From NCBI RefSeq assembly GCF_008386495.1, contig NZ_VTHJ01000035.1, positions 1 through 64,000 of the forward strand: 64,000 bases of DNA, given 5' to 3'. Source of the stretch: Streptomyces tailanensis (GTDB lineage: Bacteria; Actinomycetota; Actinomycetes; Streptomycetales; Streptomycetaceae). The notes under the pieces are model-generated. The model saw only the letters and a list, made by a program, of their open reading frames with translations, searched no databases and was not told the DNA's origin. The position numbers were made by a program, and so were the translations under genes. Below, piece by piece: positions 1-7,186 of the stretch (position 1 is the first letter of the stretch; every line of letters starts with the position of its first letter).

Positions 1-75
1 GCCTGTGTCGAGACGCCGAACGCGCGCAGCGCCCGACGAAGGAGGGCCGAGCACGATCGGCGTCTCGACACAGGC
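1..75. repeat. 17-bp perfect inverted repeat at window edge
   Basis: Positions 1-17 and 59-75 are exact reverse complements, separated by 41 bases. As RNA this would fold into a long stem. It may extend beyond the left edge of the window, so its full size is unknown. It lies just past the terminator of the small minus-strand gene and could end transcription from a gene outside the window. Seen directly; function inferred. Confidence 0.6.
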
Positions 76-100
76 GCGCCCCTTCGGCTCACCGAGCCAC

Positions 101-143
101 AAAAAACGGGCGGGACCCCGGACTGGATCTGCCGGGGTCCCGC
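101..143 (-). terminator. Rho-independent terminator of the small minus-strand gene
   Basis: A perfect 12-bp stem (110-121 with 132-143) encloses a 10-base loop. On the minus strand it is followed by a run of six T (complement of the A run at 101-106). It lies just downstream of the stop of the small minus-strand gene at 166, the canonical arrangement for an intrinsic terminator. Confidence 0.85.
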
Positions 144-165
144 TGTCGTGTGTATGGGCTCTGGA

Positions 166-339
166 TCAGACGCTGTACGCGCCGACCTCCACACCGTGAT
201 CGGCGGCGAGGCGGTGCAGGTCGTCGAGCTCGGCCTGCTCCACTTCGACGAGGAAGTCGTCGCCCTCGTCACGAGCCCTGGTCAGGTCGGACTCGGTCGC
301 CCTTATGCGCTGCAGAAGTCCTGCGGTGAATGCGTCCAT
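166..339 (-). CDS. Small conserved hypothetical protein (57 aa)
   Basis: This is a 57-residue acidic, helical protein starting MDAFTAGLLQRIRATESDL and ending VEVGAYSV. It is divergent to cutR. The ATG at 337-339 is preceded by a G-rich ribosome site (GAGGGGG), and the gene ends just before a strong terminator, which together support a real gene. The sequence looks like a short coiled helical pair with a charged middle. No domain was recognised and no function is proposed. Homologues beside cutRS in other Streptomyces are expected but were not checked. Confidence 0.7.
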   Translation of the reverse strand: MDAFTAGLLQRIRATESDLTRARDEGDDFLVEVEQAELDDLHRLAADHGVEVGAYSV

Positions 340-754
340 GCTGCGCCCCCTCGTCCTGGTCGTGGGTCGATGGCACGGGGGTGTGCCGTTCGGAAGGGAA
401 CGATCACGTCTCTGTGGATGCCCAGCGCCACCCGTGCTGGGCGGCGACGGTGCCGGACACCCACGCCCACTCTGCGGAAAGCGGATCGTTGCGTACCGCA
501 TGGTGGTGCGGCACAAGCAGAGCGTGATCGCGGGGTGTAAAGCCGTCCTCCCCCCGCTCTCTCGGAGGGAAACCTCAACCGGACGAAAAAATCCCGCATT
601 CCCTGCCGGGTCCCTCCCCTGGCCTCCCCGAGGTCGCCTTACAGCCGACTTACGGCTGAAAAAGGCAGGATGGAGGTCACACACCCACGAACACCCTGCC
701 CGTGTGCGCCGCCTCCGGCGCGCTACGCGGGTGGACACAGGAAGGACAAGCGAC
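340..754. other. Divergent intergenic region upstream of cutR
   Basis: This 415-base gap separates the small minus-strand gene from cutR and must hold both promoters. A short inverted repeat (642-647 with 653-658, CAGCCG/CGGCTG) followed by an A run lies about 100 bases upstream of the cutR start. It may be an operator or the base of the cutR leader. No ORF with convincing codon use was seen. Confidence 0.5.
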
Positions 755-1408
755 GTGCGCGTACTCGTCGTCGAGGACGAGCAGCTGCTCGCCGATGCGG
801 TGGCCACCGGACTGCGCCGGGAGGCCATGGCCGTCGACGTCGTGTACGACGGTGCGGCCGCCCTGGAGCGCATCGGCGTCAACGACTACGACGTGGTCGT
901 CCTCGACCGCGACCTCCCCCTCGTCCACGGCGACGACGTCTGCCGCAAGCTCGTCGAGCTGGGCCTGCCCACGCGCGTGCTGATGCTCACCGCGTCCGGC
1001 GACGTCAGCGACCGCGTCGAGGGCCTGGAGATCGGGGCCGACGACTATCTGCCCAAGCCGTTCGCGTTCAGCGAGCTCATCGCACGCGTGCGTGCCCTCG
1101 GCCGGCGTACGAGCGTGCCCCTGCCGCCCGTCCTGGAGCGCGCCGGCATCAAGCTCGACCCCAACCGCCGCGAGGTCTTCCGCGACGGCAAGGAGGTCCA
1201 GCTCGCGCCCAAGGAGTTCGCCGTCCTGGAAGTGCTGATGCGCAGCGAGGGCGCCGTCGTCTCGGCGGAGCAGCTCCTGGAGAAGGCCTGGGACGAGAAC
1301 ACCGACCCGTTCACCAACGTCGTGCGCGTGACGGTGATGACGCTGCGCCGCAAGCTGGGCGAGCCGCCGGTCATCGTCACCGTGCCCGGCTCCGGCTACC
1401 GGATCTGA
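755..1408 (+). CDS. cutR: CutR response regulator (OmpR/PhoB family)
   Basis: This is a 217-aa DNA-binding response regulator, the partner of the sensor kinase encoded 5 bases downstream. The receiver domain (about 1-115) has the acidic pair at residues 8-9, the phospho-acceptor Asp51 in VVLDRDLPL and the conserved Lys in DDYLPKPFAF. A winged-helix effector domain follows (about 125-217, ending VTVPGSGYRI). The GTG at 755 was chosen because it follows a GGAAGGA ribosome site and gives the usual family length. In Streptomyces, CutRS was first linked to copper phenotypes and to repression of antibiotic production, and later to control of the secretion/cell-envelope response. Those roles are family knowledge, not visible here. 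Confidence 0.93.
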   Translation: MRVLVVEDEQLLADAVATGLRREAMAVDVVYDGAAALERIGVNDYDVVVLDRDLPLVHGDDVCRKLVELGLPTRVLMLTASGDVSDRVEGLEIGADDYLPKPFAFSELIARVRALGRRTSVPLPPVLERAGIKLDPNRREVFRDGKEVQLAPKEFAVLEVLMRSEGAVVSAEQLLEKAWDENTDPFTNVVRVTVMTLRRKLGEPPVIVTVPGSGYRI

Positions 1409-1413
1409 CCGCC

Positions 1414-2724
1414 GTGGCCACGACCCCCGCGCCCCCCGTGGCGCCCCCGAAGCCCACCTGGGACCCCAGGAGGCCGCAGACCCCGCTGCCATGGCTGCGC
1501 CCGACCATCCGCATACGGCTCACACTGCTGTACGGCGGGATGTTCCTGATCGCCGGGATCCTGCTGCTCTCGATCATCTATCTGCTGGCCGCCCAGGCGA
1601 TCACGACGGGCAACCAGCCGCTGTTCAAGATCGTGGGAGGCACCGACATCAGTGTCTCCAGCGACAAGTGCCCGGCGGTCGACGCCGGCTCGACCGTCAA
1701 TGTGCCGCTCAGCGACTTCAACGCCGCGATCGCCGCCTGCATCGACGATCAGCGCCGTGCCGCGCTGGACACCCTGCTCAGCCGCTCGCTGCTGGCCCTG
1801 CTGGGGCTCGCCGTGATCGCGTTCGCCTTCGGGTACGCGATGGCGGGCCGGGTGCTCGCACCGCTCGGCCGGATCACCCGCACCGCGCGCGCGGTGGCCG
1901 GCTCGGACCTGTCCCGTCGTATCGAGCTGGACGGTCCGGACGACGAGCTGAAGGAGCTGGCGGACACCTTCGACGACATGCTGGAGCGGCTCCAGCGGGC
2001 CTTCACGGCGCAGCAGCGGTTCGTCGGGAACGCGTCGCACGAGCTGAGAACACCGCTCGCGATCAACCGCACGCTCCTGGAAGTGCATCTGTCCGATCCG
2101 AACGCGCCCGCGGAACTGCAGCAGCTCGGCAAGACGCTGCTGGCCACCAACGAGCGCAGCGAGCAGCTCGTCGAGGGGCTGCTGCTGCTCGCCCGCAGCG
2201 ACAACCAGATCGTCGAGCGCAAGCCCGTGGACCTCGCCGAGGTCGCCTCCCAGGCCATCGATCAGGTGCGCTCCGAGGCGGACGCCAAGAAGGTGGAGAT
2301 CCGCGGCGAGCGGGCCCCGGCGGTCGTCCAGGGCAACGGCGTCCTGCTGGAGCGGATCGCGCTGAACCTCGTCCAGAACGCCGTCCGGTACAACGTGCCG
2401 ATCGGGGAGGGGCAGCGCGAAGCGCTTCCGAACAAGGGCGGTGGTGGGCGACGGGAGGGAGGCTGGGTCGAGGTGACGACCGAGCTCCAGCACGGCCAGG
2501 CGGTCCTGGTGGTCACGAACACCGGGCCCGTGGTGCCGGCGTACGAGATCGACAACCTCTTCGAGCCGTTCCGGCGGCTGCGTACGGAACGCACGGGCAG
2601 CGACAAGGGCGTGGGTCTCGGCCTGTCGATCGCGCGGTCCGTGGCCCGCGCGCACGGCGGCCATATCGCGGCCCAGCCACGTGAGGGAGGCGGTCTCGTG
2701 ATGCGAGTGACCCTGCCCGTCTGA
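1414..2724 (+). CDS. cutS: CutS membrane sensor histidine kinase
   Basis: This 436-aa kinase is cotranscribed with cutR. A proline-rich cytoplasmic N-terminus precedes TM1 (about 37-62). A short extracytoplasmic loop carrying exactly two cysteines (Cys86, Cys109) follows, then TM2 (about 122-145), a HAMP domain, the HisKA box with His209 in GNASHELRTPL, and a HATPase domain ending in GVGLGLSIARSVARAHGGH. The Cys pair is well placed to form a disulfide that reports envelope redox or folding state. The GTG start lies five bases after the cutR stop. A low-complexity, Gly/Arg-rich insert (about residues 340-350) interrupts the ATPase domain after the N-box. The kinase otherwise looks intact. Confidence 0.92.
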   Translation: MATTPAPPVAPPKPTWDPRRPQTPLPWLRPTIRIRLTLLYGGMFLIAGILLLSIIYLLAAQAITTGNQPLFKIVGGTDISVSSDKCPAVDAGSTVNVPLSDFNAAIAACIDDQRRAALDTLLSRSLLALLGLAVIAFAFGYAMAGRVLAPLGRITRTARAVAGSDLSRRIELDGPDDELKELADTFDDMLERLQRAFTAQQRFVGNASHELRTPLAINRTLLEVHLSDPNAPAELQQLGKTLLATNERSEQLVEGLLLLARSDNQIVERKPVDLAEVASQAIDQVRSEADAKKVEIRGERAPAVVQGNGVLLERIALNLVQNAVRYNVPIGEGQREALPNKGGGGRREGGWVEVTTELQHGQAVLVVTNTGPVVPAYEIDNLFEPFRRLRTERTGSDKGVGLGLSIARSVARAHGGHIAAQPREGGGLVMRVTLPV

Positions 2725-2808
2725 GAAAATGTTCCCGGCCCCGCGTTCGTGTTCGCTTTGCGCGGAATTTTCCGGGGGCCTGATCGAAACGGTCGCGCGC
2801 GACCAATG

Positions 2809-2822
2809 TGTGATCGATCACA
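2809..2822. promoter_or_regulatory. Perfect 14-bp palindrome TGTGATCGATCACA
   Basis: This is a perfect dyad about 85 bases after the cutS stop and about 310 bases before the DUF4193 start. The half-site TGTGA resembles that of CRP/FNR-type regulators, but the spacer is 4 rather than the usual 6 bases, so it may belong to another dimeric regulator. Seen directly; regulator unknown. Confidence 0.5.
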
Positions 2823-2947
2823 TGGGCGAATTTCCAGCCATCTACTGAGCGTGATCATGGGACTGTCGTAAAGCCGGGAAAATCCGGGTTTTCGGGGGTT
2901 GGGATCACGGGAAGTACATGCTGAGGCGCCTTTGATATGCAGCCTAA

Positions 2948-2963
2948 GGACCGTGTACGGTCC
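2948..2963. promoter_or_regulatory. 16-bp palindrome GGACCGT-GT-ACGGTCC
   Basis: Two perfect 7-bp arms flank a 2-base centre, about 165 bases upstream of the DUF4193 start. Its compact size suits a dimeric repressor operator over the promoter of the 3129 gene. It is not followed by a T-run, which argues against a terminator. Confidence 0.45.
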
Positions 2964-3128
2964 CGTTCGCCATCCAAGCCGATCACTCTTGAGGAGTCCG
3001 GTTGGGTGTCGATTGAGTAACAGACCTTGATGTGAGGCAAAATCTCCGCCTCAGGTCGGGCACAAGTCCGGCCTCTCACGCGTTACGTGCGCTGGAGACA
3101 CCGCAGACACCCAGAGGGGGAGAGCGAC

Positions 3129-3425
3129 ATGGCAACGGATTACGACACCCCACGCAAGACCGACGACGACGTCGACTCGGACAGCCTGGAAGAACTCAAG
3201 GCTCGCCGGAACGACAAGTCGACCTCCGCAGTGGACGTCGACGAGTTCGAGGCCGCCGAGGGCCTGGAACTGCCCGGCGCGGACCTTTCCAACGAGGAGC
3301 TGGCCGTCCGTGTGCTGCCCAAGCAGCAGGACGAGTTCACCTGCATGAGCTGCTTCCTCGTGCACCACCGCAGTCAGCTGGCCCGCGAGAAGAACGGTCA
3401 GCCGATCTGCCGCGACTGCGACTGA
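3129..3425 (+). CDS. DUF4193 zinc-ribbon-like protein (98 aa)
   Basis: This small acidic actinobacterial protein has a disordered, Asp/Glu-rich N-terminus (MATDYDTPRKTDDDVDSDS). Its C-terminal module has two CxxC pairs, FTCMSCFLVHH and CRDCD, separated by about 20 residues, as expected for a treble-clef zinc ribbon. DUF4193 members are conserved across actinobacteria and of unknown role. The layout resembles small RNA-polymerase-binding or translation-associated zinc proteins, but that is inference. The next gene starts 13 bases downstream, so the two are probably cotranscribed. Confidence 0.88.
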   Translation: MATDYDTPRKTDDDVDSDSLEELKARRNDKSTSAVDVDEFEAAEGLELPGADLSNEELAVRVLPKQQDEFTCMSCFLVHHRSQLAREKNGQPICRDCD

Positions 3426-3438
3426 GGCAGGGTCGGCC

Positions 3439-4389
3439 GTGACTGGCTCGACCCCTCCTTGGAAGCGCCGCTTCCGCAAGGGGGCGGACCAGGAGCCGTA
3501 CGACGGCTCCGACGGCGTGCGTGACGACGAGCGGGGCTCCTCCGACCAGGGAGCGGCCTCGCTCGAACGTGCGTCTGGCACGGCGTCGGGGGGCGCCACG
3601 GATGAGCAGGGACGCCTGCCCGTACCGGTGGAGACTCCGGCGCCGGTCGCTCGACGGCGCACGGCCGTCGTCCGGGACGGCATCAAGGAGGGCCTGAAGA
3701 CCGGGGCCCGCAAGGGCGGTGACCGGGCGCGGGCGGGGCTCGCGTATCTCACCGACCGGGTCATCGAGATGGCCCCGAGGATCCCCGTACGGGACCTCGC
3801 GACGCTGCGGGCACAGTTCCCGGGGCTGGGGCCCGAGCGGATCGCCGACAAGCTCGTCGCGGGGGCCGCGAACGCGTCCTCCACGGTGGGCGCGGGCGTC
3901 GGAGCCGCCGCGATGCTGCCGGCGCCGCCCGCCATGCCCGCGGAGCTGGCCGCCGAGATCACCGGGGTCGCCGCGATCGAGCTGAAGCTCATCGCCGAGC
4001 TGCACGAGGTGTACGGGGTGCGGCCGCCCGGGAATCTGCGGCAGCGCAGTACCGCCTATCTGAACTCGTGGTCCGGTGAGCGCGGGATCGACGCGACCAA
4101 GCCGACCACGGTCAACGCCGCGCTCGGCGGGCAGCTGAAGCGGGAGCTGCGACAGCAGATCATGAAGCGCATGGTGCGGAATCTGCCGAACCTGCTGCCG
4201 TTCCTGATCGGTGCCGCGGTCGGGGCGGTCATGAACCGCCGGGACACCAAGCAGCTCGCCGAGCGGATCCGGAAGGACCTACGGCGCATTCAGGTGCCGT
4301 GGGAGGCGCTGCCGGAGCTGCCGCCGCTGGAGAAGCCGGTGGACCCACTGCCGGTGGGAGAGCCGCCGAAGGAGCTCGGCGAAGGCTGA
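3439..4389 (+). CDS. EcsC-like conserved protein (316 aa)
   Basis: The first 70 residues are a charged, disordered tail rich in Asp, Glu and Ser. The remainder resembles EcsC-type proteins, with a small-residue helix (VGAGVGAAAMLPAPPAMP) leading into helices with IELKLIAELHEVYGV, then a hydrophobic segment LLPFLIGAAVGAVMNRR and a Pro/Glu-rich tail. The small-residue helices suggest membrane association. The GTG at 3439 follows a GAGGCAGGG ribosome site and lies 13 bases after DUF4193. It is convergent with the DUF3093 gene. Function unknown; the EcsC assignment is by eye. Confidence 0.75.
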   Translation: MTGSTPPWKRRFRKGADQEPYDGSDGVRDDERGSSDQGAASLERASGTASGGATDEQGRLPVPVETPAPVARRRTAVVRDGIKEGLKTGARKGGDRARAGLAYLTDRVIEMAPRIPVRDLATLRAQFPGLGPERIADKLVAGAANASSTVGAGVGAAAMLPAPPAMPAELAAEITGVAAIELKLIAELHEVYGVRPPGNLRQRSTAYLNSWSGERGIDATKPTTVNAALGGQLKRELRQQIMKRMVRNLPNLLPFLIGAAVGAVMNRRDTKQLAERIRKDLRRIQVPWEALPELPPLEKPVDPLPVGEPPKELGEG

Positions 4390-4484
4390 CCGGAAGTTGT
4401 CGGACGCACACGTTTCGTTCCGGAAAGGAAATGCGCCGACCGCCGATAAGAGTTGGGCGAGAAACAATTCGGTGATGACGGACG

Positions 4485-4946
4485 CTACGCCTTCGTTTTC
4501 GCCGCCTCCAGGGCCGTCACCAAGCGCTCCGGTTCCCTGGTCGACAGGTACACGTAGGGCGTGGGGTCGGACGGGTCGGTGACGGGGATGCGCAGGGCGG
4601 TGGGGATGTAGGCGCGGAGGAGCATGAAGGCGTGCGGGTTGGCCTTGTGGGTGCGCCAGGCACGGGCTTCCTCGGGGTCCAGGATTTCCGGGGTGCCCAG
4701 GGCGCTCACCGGGATCTTCGCCTCACCGGCGATCAGGGCGTCGCCGACCACGCGGATGCGGACCGAGCCGTAGGAGCTGGTCACGACCGCCGCGGCCGCG
4801 GTGCCGCCGGCCAGGCCGCCCAGCAGCGGGAGCGTGCCGAAGGGCAGCAGGATCAGGGCCATGGAGACCCCGGTCAGCAAGCAGACGAGCCACCAGGTGC
4901 GGGGAGCGGTGAGGCGTTCTTCGTACGGCGAGGCGGAGAGCTGCAT
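4485..4946 (-). CDS. DUF3093 membrane protein (153 aa)
   Basis: The protein starts MQLSASPYEERLTAPRTWW, the usual beginning of actinobacterial DUF3093 proteins. Two closely packed hydrophobic segments follow (about 19-60, including LLTGVSMALILLPF), then a soluble domain with a GDALIAGEAKIPVSALG motif and the C-terminal YVYLSTREPERLVTALEAA. Upstream in-frame codons exist but would add an arginine/proline-rich stretch unlike the family. It is divergent from the thioesterase gene, with 113 bases between. Role unknown; probably a small bitopic or hairpin membrane protein with a PH-like cytosolic domain. Confidence 0.82.
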   Translation of the reverse strand: MQLSASPYEERLTAPRTWWLVCLLTGVSMALILLPFGTLPLLGGLAGGTAAAAVVTSSYGSVRIRVVGDALIAGEAKIPVSALGTPEILDPEEARAWRTHKANPHAFMLLRAYIPTALRIPVTDPSDPTPYVYLSTREPERLVTALEAAKTKA

Positions 4947-5059
4947 GACGTCAAGCTTGGCACGCAGGTCGTCCGGCTCCGGAAATGGGGGCGCCCGAGG
5001 GGAATCCCTGCCCATAGGGACGATGGCCGGACGCTGACAGGCGGGTAAGGTCTGCGGCT

Positions 5060-5644
5060 GTGAGAGGTACTTCCGCGGCCCTGCAGCCCCCGGCGGATGC
5101 CGTGGCGCCCGTACGGCACCCCGAGGCACCCGCCGCCGGTGAGTTGCTCGGCGCGCACTACGGGCAGTGTTTCGGCTGCGGTGGCGAGCAGCTCCACGGG
5201 CTGCATCTTCAGGCCCGGGCCGGTGAGGGGGTGTCTCTCACCGCCGAGTTCACGGTGAAGCCCGCGCACCAGGGGGCGCCCGGTCTGGCGCACGGTGGGA
5301 TCCTGGCCAGCGCCCTCGACGAGGCCCTCGGCTCGCTCAACTGGCTGCTGCGCACCATCGCGGTGACCGGACGGCTGGAGACCGACTTCGTGCGGCCCGT
5401 CCCCGTCGACACCGTGCTGCATCTCCAGGCCGAGGTGACGGCGGTGGCCGGGCGGAAGATCTACGCGACCGCCACCGGACGCATCGGCGGTCCCGACGGG
5501 CCTCTCGCCGTCCGCGCCGACGCGCTCTTCATCGAAGTCAAAGTTGACCACTTCATCGACCACGGTCGCCAGGAGGAGATCCAGGCGGCCATGGACGACC
5601 CGGACACCGTCCGGCGGGCTCGGGCCTTCGAGGTGAACCCGTGA
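5060..5644 (+). CDS. PaaI-type hotdog thioesterase
   Basis: This 194-aa protein is of the 4HBT/PaaI hotdog family, which hydrolyses acyl-CoA or acyl-carrier thioesters. Diagnostic features are HYGQCFGCGGEQ near residue 40 and the active-site region GLAHGGILASALDEALG, which contains the HGG turn and the acidic general base. The C-terminal 35 residues form a charged helix that extends past the fold. Its stop overlaps the dut start by four bases (GTGA), so the two are translationally coupled. The substrate cannot be read from the sequence. Confidence 0.85.
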   Translation: MRGTSAALQPPADAVAPVRHPEAPAAGELLGAHYGQCFGCGGEQLHGLHLQARAGEGVSLTAEFTVKPAHQGAPGLAHGGILASALDEALGSLNWLLRTIAVTGRLETDFVRPVPVDTVLHLQAEVTAVAGRKIYATATGRIGGPDGPLAVRADALFIEVKVDHFIDHGRQEEIQAAMDDPDTVRRARAFEVNP

Positions 5645-6192
5645 ACAGCAGCAATAGCAGCAGTGTCAGTAGTCGTAGGCCTGTCGATGTGTTGATCAGG
5701 CGCATCGACCCGGATGTTCCGCTGCCGAGTTACGCGCATCCCGGTGACGCGGGCGCCGATCTGCGCACCACCGAGAGCCGTGAACTGAAGCCGGGCGAGC
5801 GGGCCGTTCTGCCCACGGGGGTGTCCATCGCGCTCCCGGAGGGGTACGCGGCCTTCGTGCATCCTCGTTCCGGTCTCGCCGCCCGCTGCGGTGTCGCCCT
5901 GGTGAATGCCCCAGGGACGGTTGATGCCGGGTACCGTGGGGAGATCAAGGTGATCGTGGTGAACCTCGACCCGCAAGAACCCGTGCGGTTCGAGCGCTTC
6001 GACCGGATTGCCCAACTGGTCGTCCAGCAGGTCGAGAAGGTGCGCTTCCAGGAGGTGGCGGAGCTTCCCGACTCGGCGCGGGCCGAGGGGGGCTTCGGGT
6101 CCACCGGCGGTCATGCCGCCGTGGACGGAACAAGCGGCACAACGGGTGGGAATCGATACGCTTCGGTCGTATCCGACCGGGAAGGACAGTGA
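5641..6192 (+). CDS. dut: dUTP diphosphatase
   Basis: This homotrimeric dUTPase converts dUTP to dUMP and PPi, keeping uracil out of DNA and feeding thymidylate synthesis. Conserved motifs are in order: GDAGADLRT (motif 1), PRSGLAARCGV (motif 3 region), LVNAPGTVDAGYRGEI (catalytic Asp and Tyr) and the Gly-rich C-terminal arm EGGFGSTGGH that closes over the substrate. The 183 residues are slightly longer than usual because of a Ser/Asn-rich N-terminus and a roughly 25-residue tail. The GTG start overlaps the thioesterase stop. Confidence 0.95.
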   Translation: MNSSNSSSVSSRRPVDVLIRRIDPDVPLPSYAHPGDAGADLRTTESRELKPGERAVLPTGVSIALPEGYAAFVHPRSGLAARCGVALVNAPGTVDAGYRGEIKVIVVNLDPQEPVRFERFDRIAQLVVQQVEKVRFQEVAELPDSARAEGGFGSTGGHAAVDGTSGTTGGNRYASVVSDREGQ

Positions 6193-6193
6193 C

Positions 6194-6973
6194 GTGTTCG
6201 GACGTCGCAAGAAGAAGGGTTCCGCTGAGGACGCGGCGGACGCGGCGAGCGAGGCCGAGCAGGTCGACGGCGTAGCCGGAGAAGTCGACACTGAGGCGGA
6301 CGAGGTCGAGCGCGAGCGCGTGCGGCTCGAGCCCGAGCCGCGGCCGGACGGGCCGTGGGACAGCTCCGAGGTGCGCGAGCCCGGCGAGGGCCGCGTGGAC
6401 CTGGGTGGCATCTTCGTGCCCGGGGTCGACGGCATGGAGCTGCGGGTCGAGGTCGCGGGCGACGCGATCGTCGCGGCGACCGTCGTACTGCGCGACAGCG
6501 CGGTCCAGCTGCAGGCCTTCGCCGCTCCCAAGCGCGAGGGCATCTGGGGCGAGGTCCGCGAGGAGATCGCCAGCGGCATCACCCAGCAGGGCGGTGTCAT
6601 CGACGAGGTCGAGGGCCCGCTGGGCTGGGAGCTCCGCGCTCAGGTGCCGGTGCAGCTGCCGGACGGCACGGGTGGCTTCCAGGTCGTCCGGTTCGTCGGC
6701 GTGGACGGGCCCCGCTGGTTCCTGCGCGGGGTGATCTCCGGGCGGGGCGCGGTCGAGCCGCAGACGGCCGGGCTGCTGGAGCAGATCTTCCGGGACACGG
6801 TCGTCGTCCGCGGCGACGGCCCCATGGCTCCGCGCGACCCGATCGTCCTGAAGCTGCCGAACGACGCCCAGATGGTCCCCGAGGGCGTCCAGCAGGAGGA
6901 GCAGAGCGGTTCCCGCTTCTCCGGCGGCATGGGACAGCTGCAGCGCGGCCCGGAGATCACCGAGGTCCGGTAG
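6194..6973 (+). CDS. DUF3710 family protein (259 aa)
   Basis: This actinobacterial protein begins MFGRRKKKGSAEDAAD. A highly acidic disordered segment (to about residue 60) precedes a globular domain (GIFVPGVDGMELRVEV ... ITQQGGVIDEVEG ... RWFLRGVISG). DUF3710 proteins commonly follow dut in actinobacteria. Their biochemical role is unknown. The GTG start lies one base after the dut stop with a GAAGGA site in front, so it is part of the same operon. It ends just before an intrinsic terminator. Confidence 0.87.
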   Translation: MFGRRKKKGSAEDAADAASEAEQVDGVAGEVDTEADEVERERVRLEPEPRPDGPWDSSEVREPGEGRVDLGGIFVPGVDGMELRVEVAGDAIVAATVVLRDSAVQLQAFAAPKREGIWGEVREEIASGITQQGGVIDEVEGPLGWELRAQVPVQLPDGTGGFQVVRFVGVDGPRWFLRGVISGRGAVEPQTAGLLEQIFRDTVVVRGDGPMAPRDPIVLKLPNDAQMVPEGVQQEEQSGSRFSGGMGQLQRGPEITEVR

Positions 6974-6990
6974 CCGCTCCTACGCAACTG

Positions 6991-7020
6991 ATGGGCCGTA
7001 CCCCTGAGAGTGCGGCCCAT
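6991..7020 (+). terminator. Hairpin after the dut-DUF3710 operon
   Basis: A perfect 8-bp stem (ATGGGCCG at 6991-6998 with CGGCCCAT at 7013-7020) has a 14-base loop and starts 18 bases after the DUF3710 stop. There is no long T-run, as is common for Streptomyces terminators. Confidence 0.6.
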
Positions 7021-7186
7021 TGTCGTGCGCGCGGTCGGACGGGCGGCGGCAGGCGCAGGGCCGGCATCACGGGCATCAGGGTTCCGTCAAGGACGGCTTC
7101 CGGCCGGTCCCGTGTCCTCTTTGCCGTGATTGTTGGCCGTAAGGTCGACGCTGCGTAGGCAGCGGTCGCGAGAAGACAATGAGGCC

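Larger units (their letters stand above)
2725..3128 (+). other. 404-base intergenic region upstream of the DUF4193 gene
   Basis: The region is relatively A/T-rich for this genome and contains two clear palindromes, listed separately. No ORF with Streptomyces codon bias is present. It must hold the promoter of the DUF4193 gene and its downstream neighbour. The ribosome site GAGGGGGAG lies just before the ATG at 3129. Confidence 0.6.

Noticed and set aside
2809-2822. CRP-family binding site
   Set aside because: The half-sites match, but the spacer is 4 bases rather than 6, so the assignment cannot be supported.
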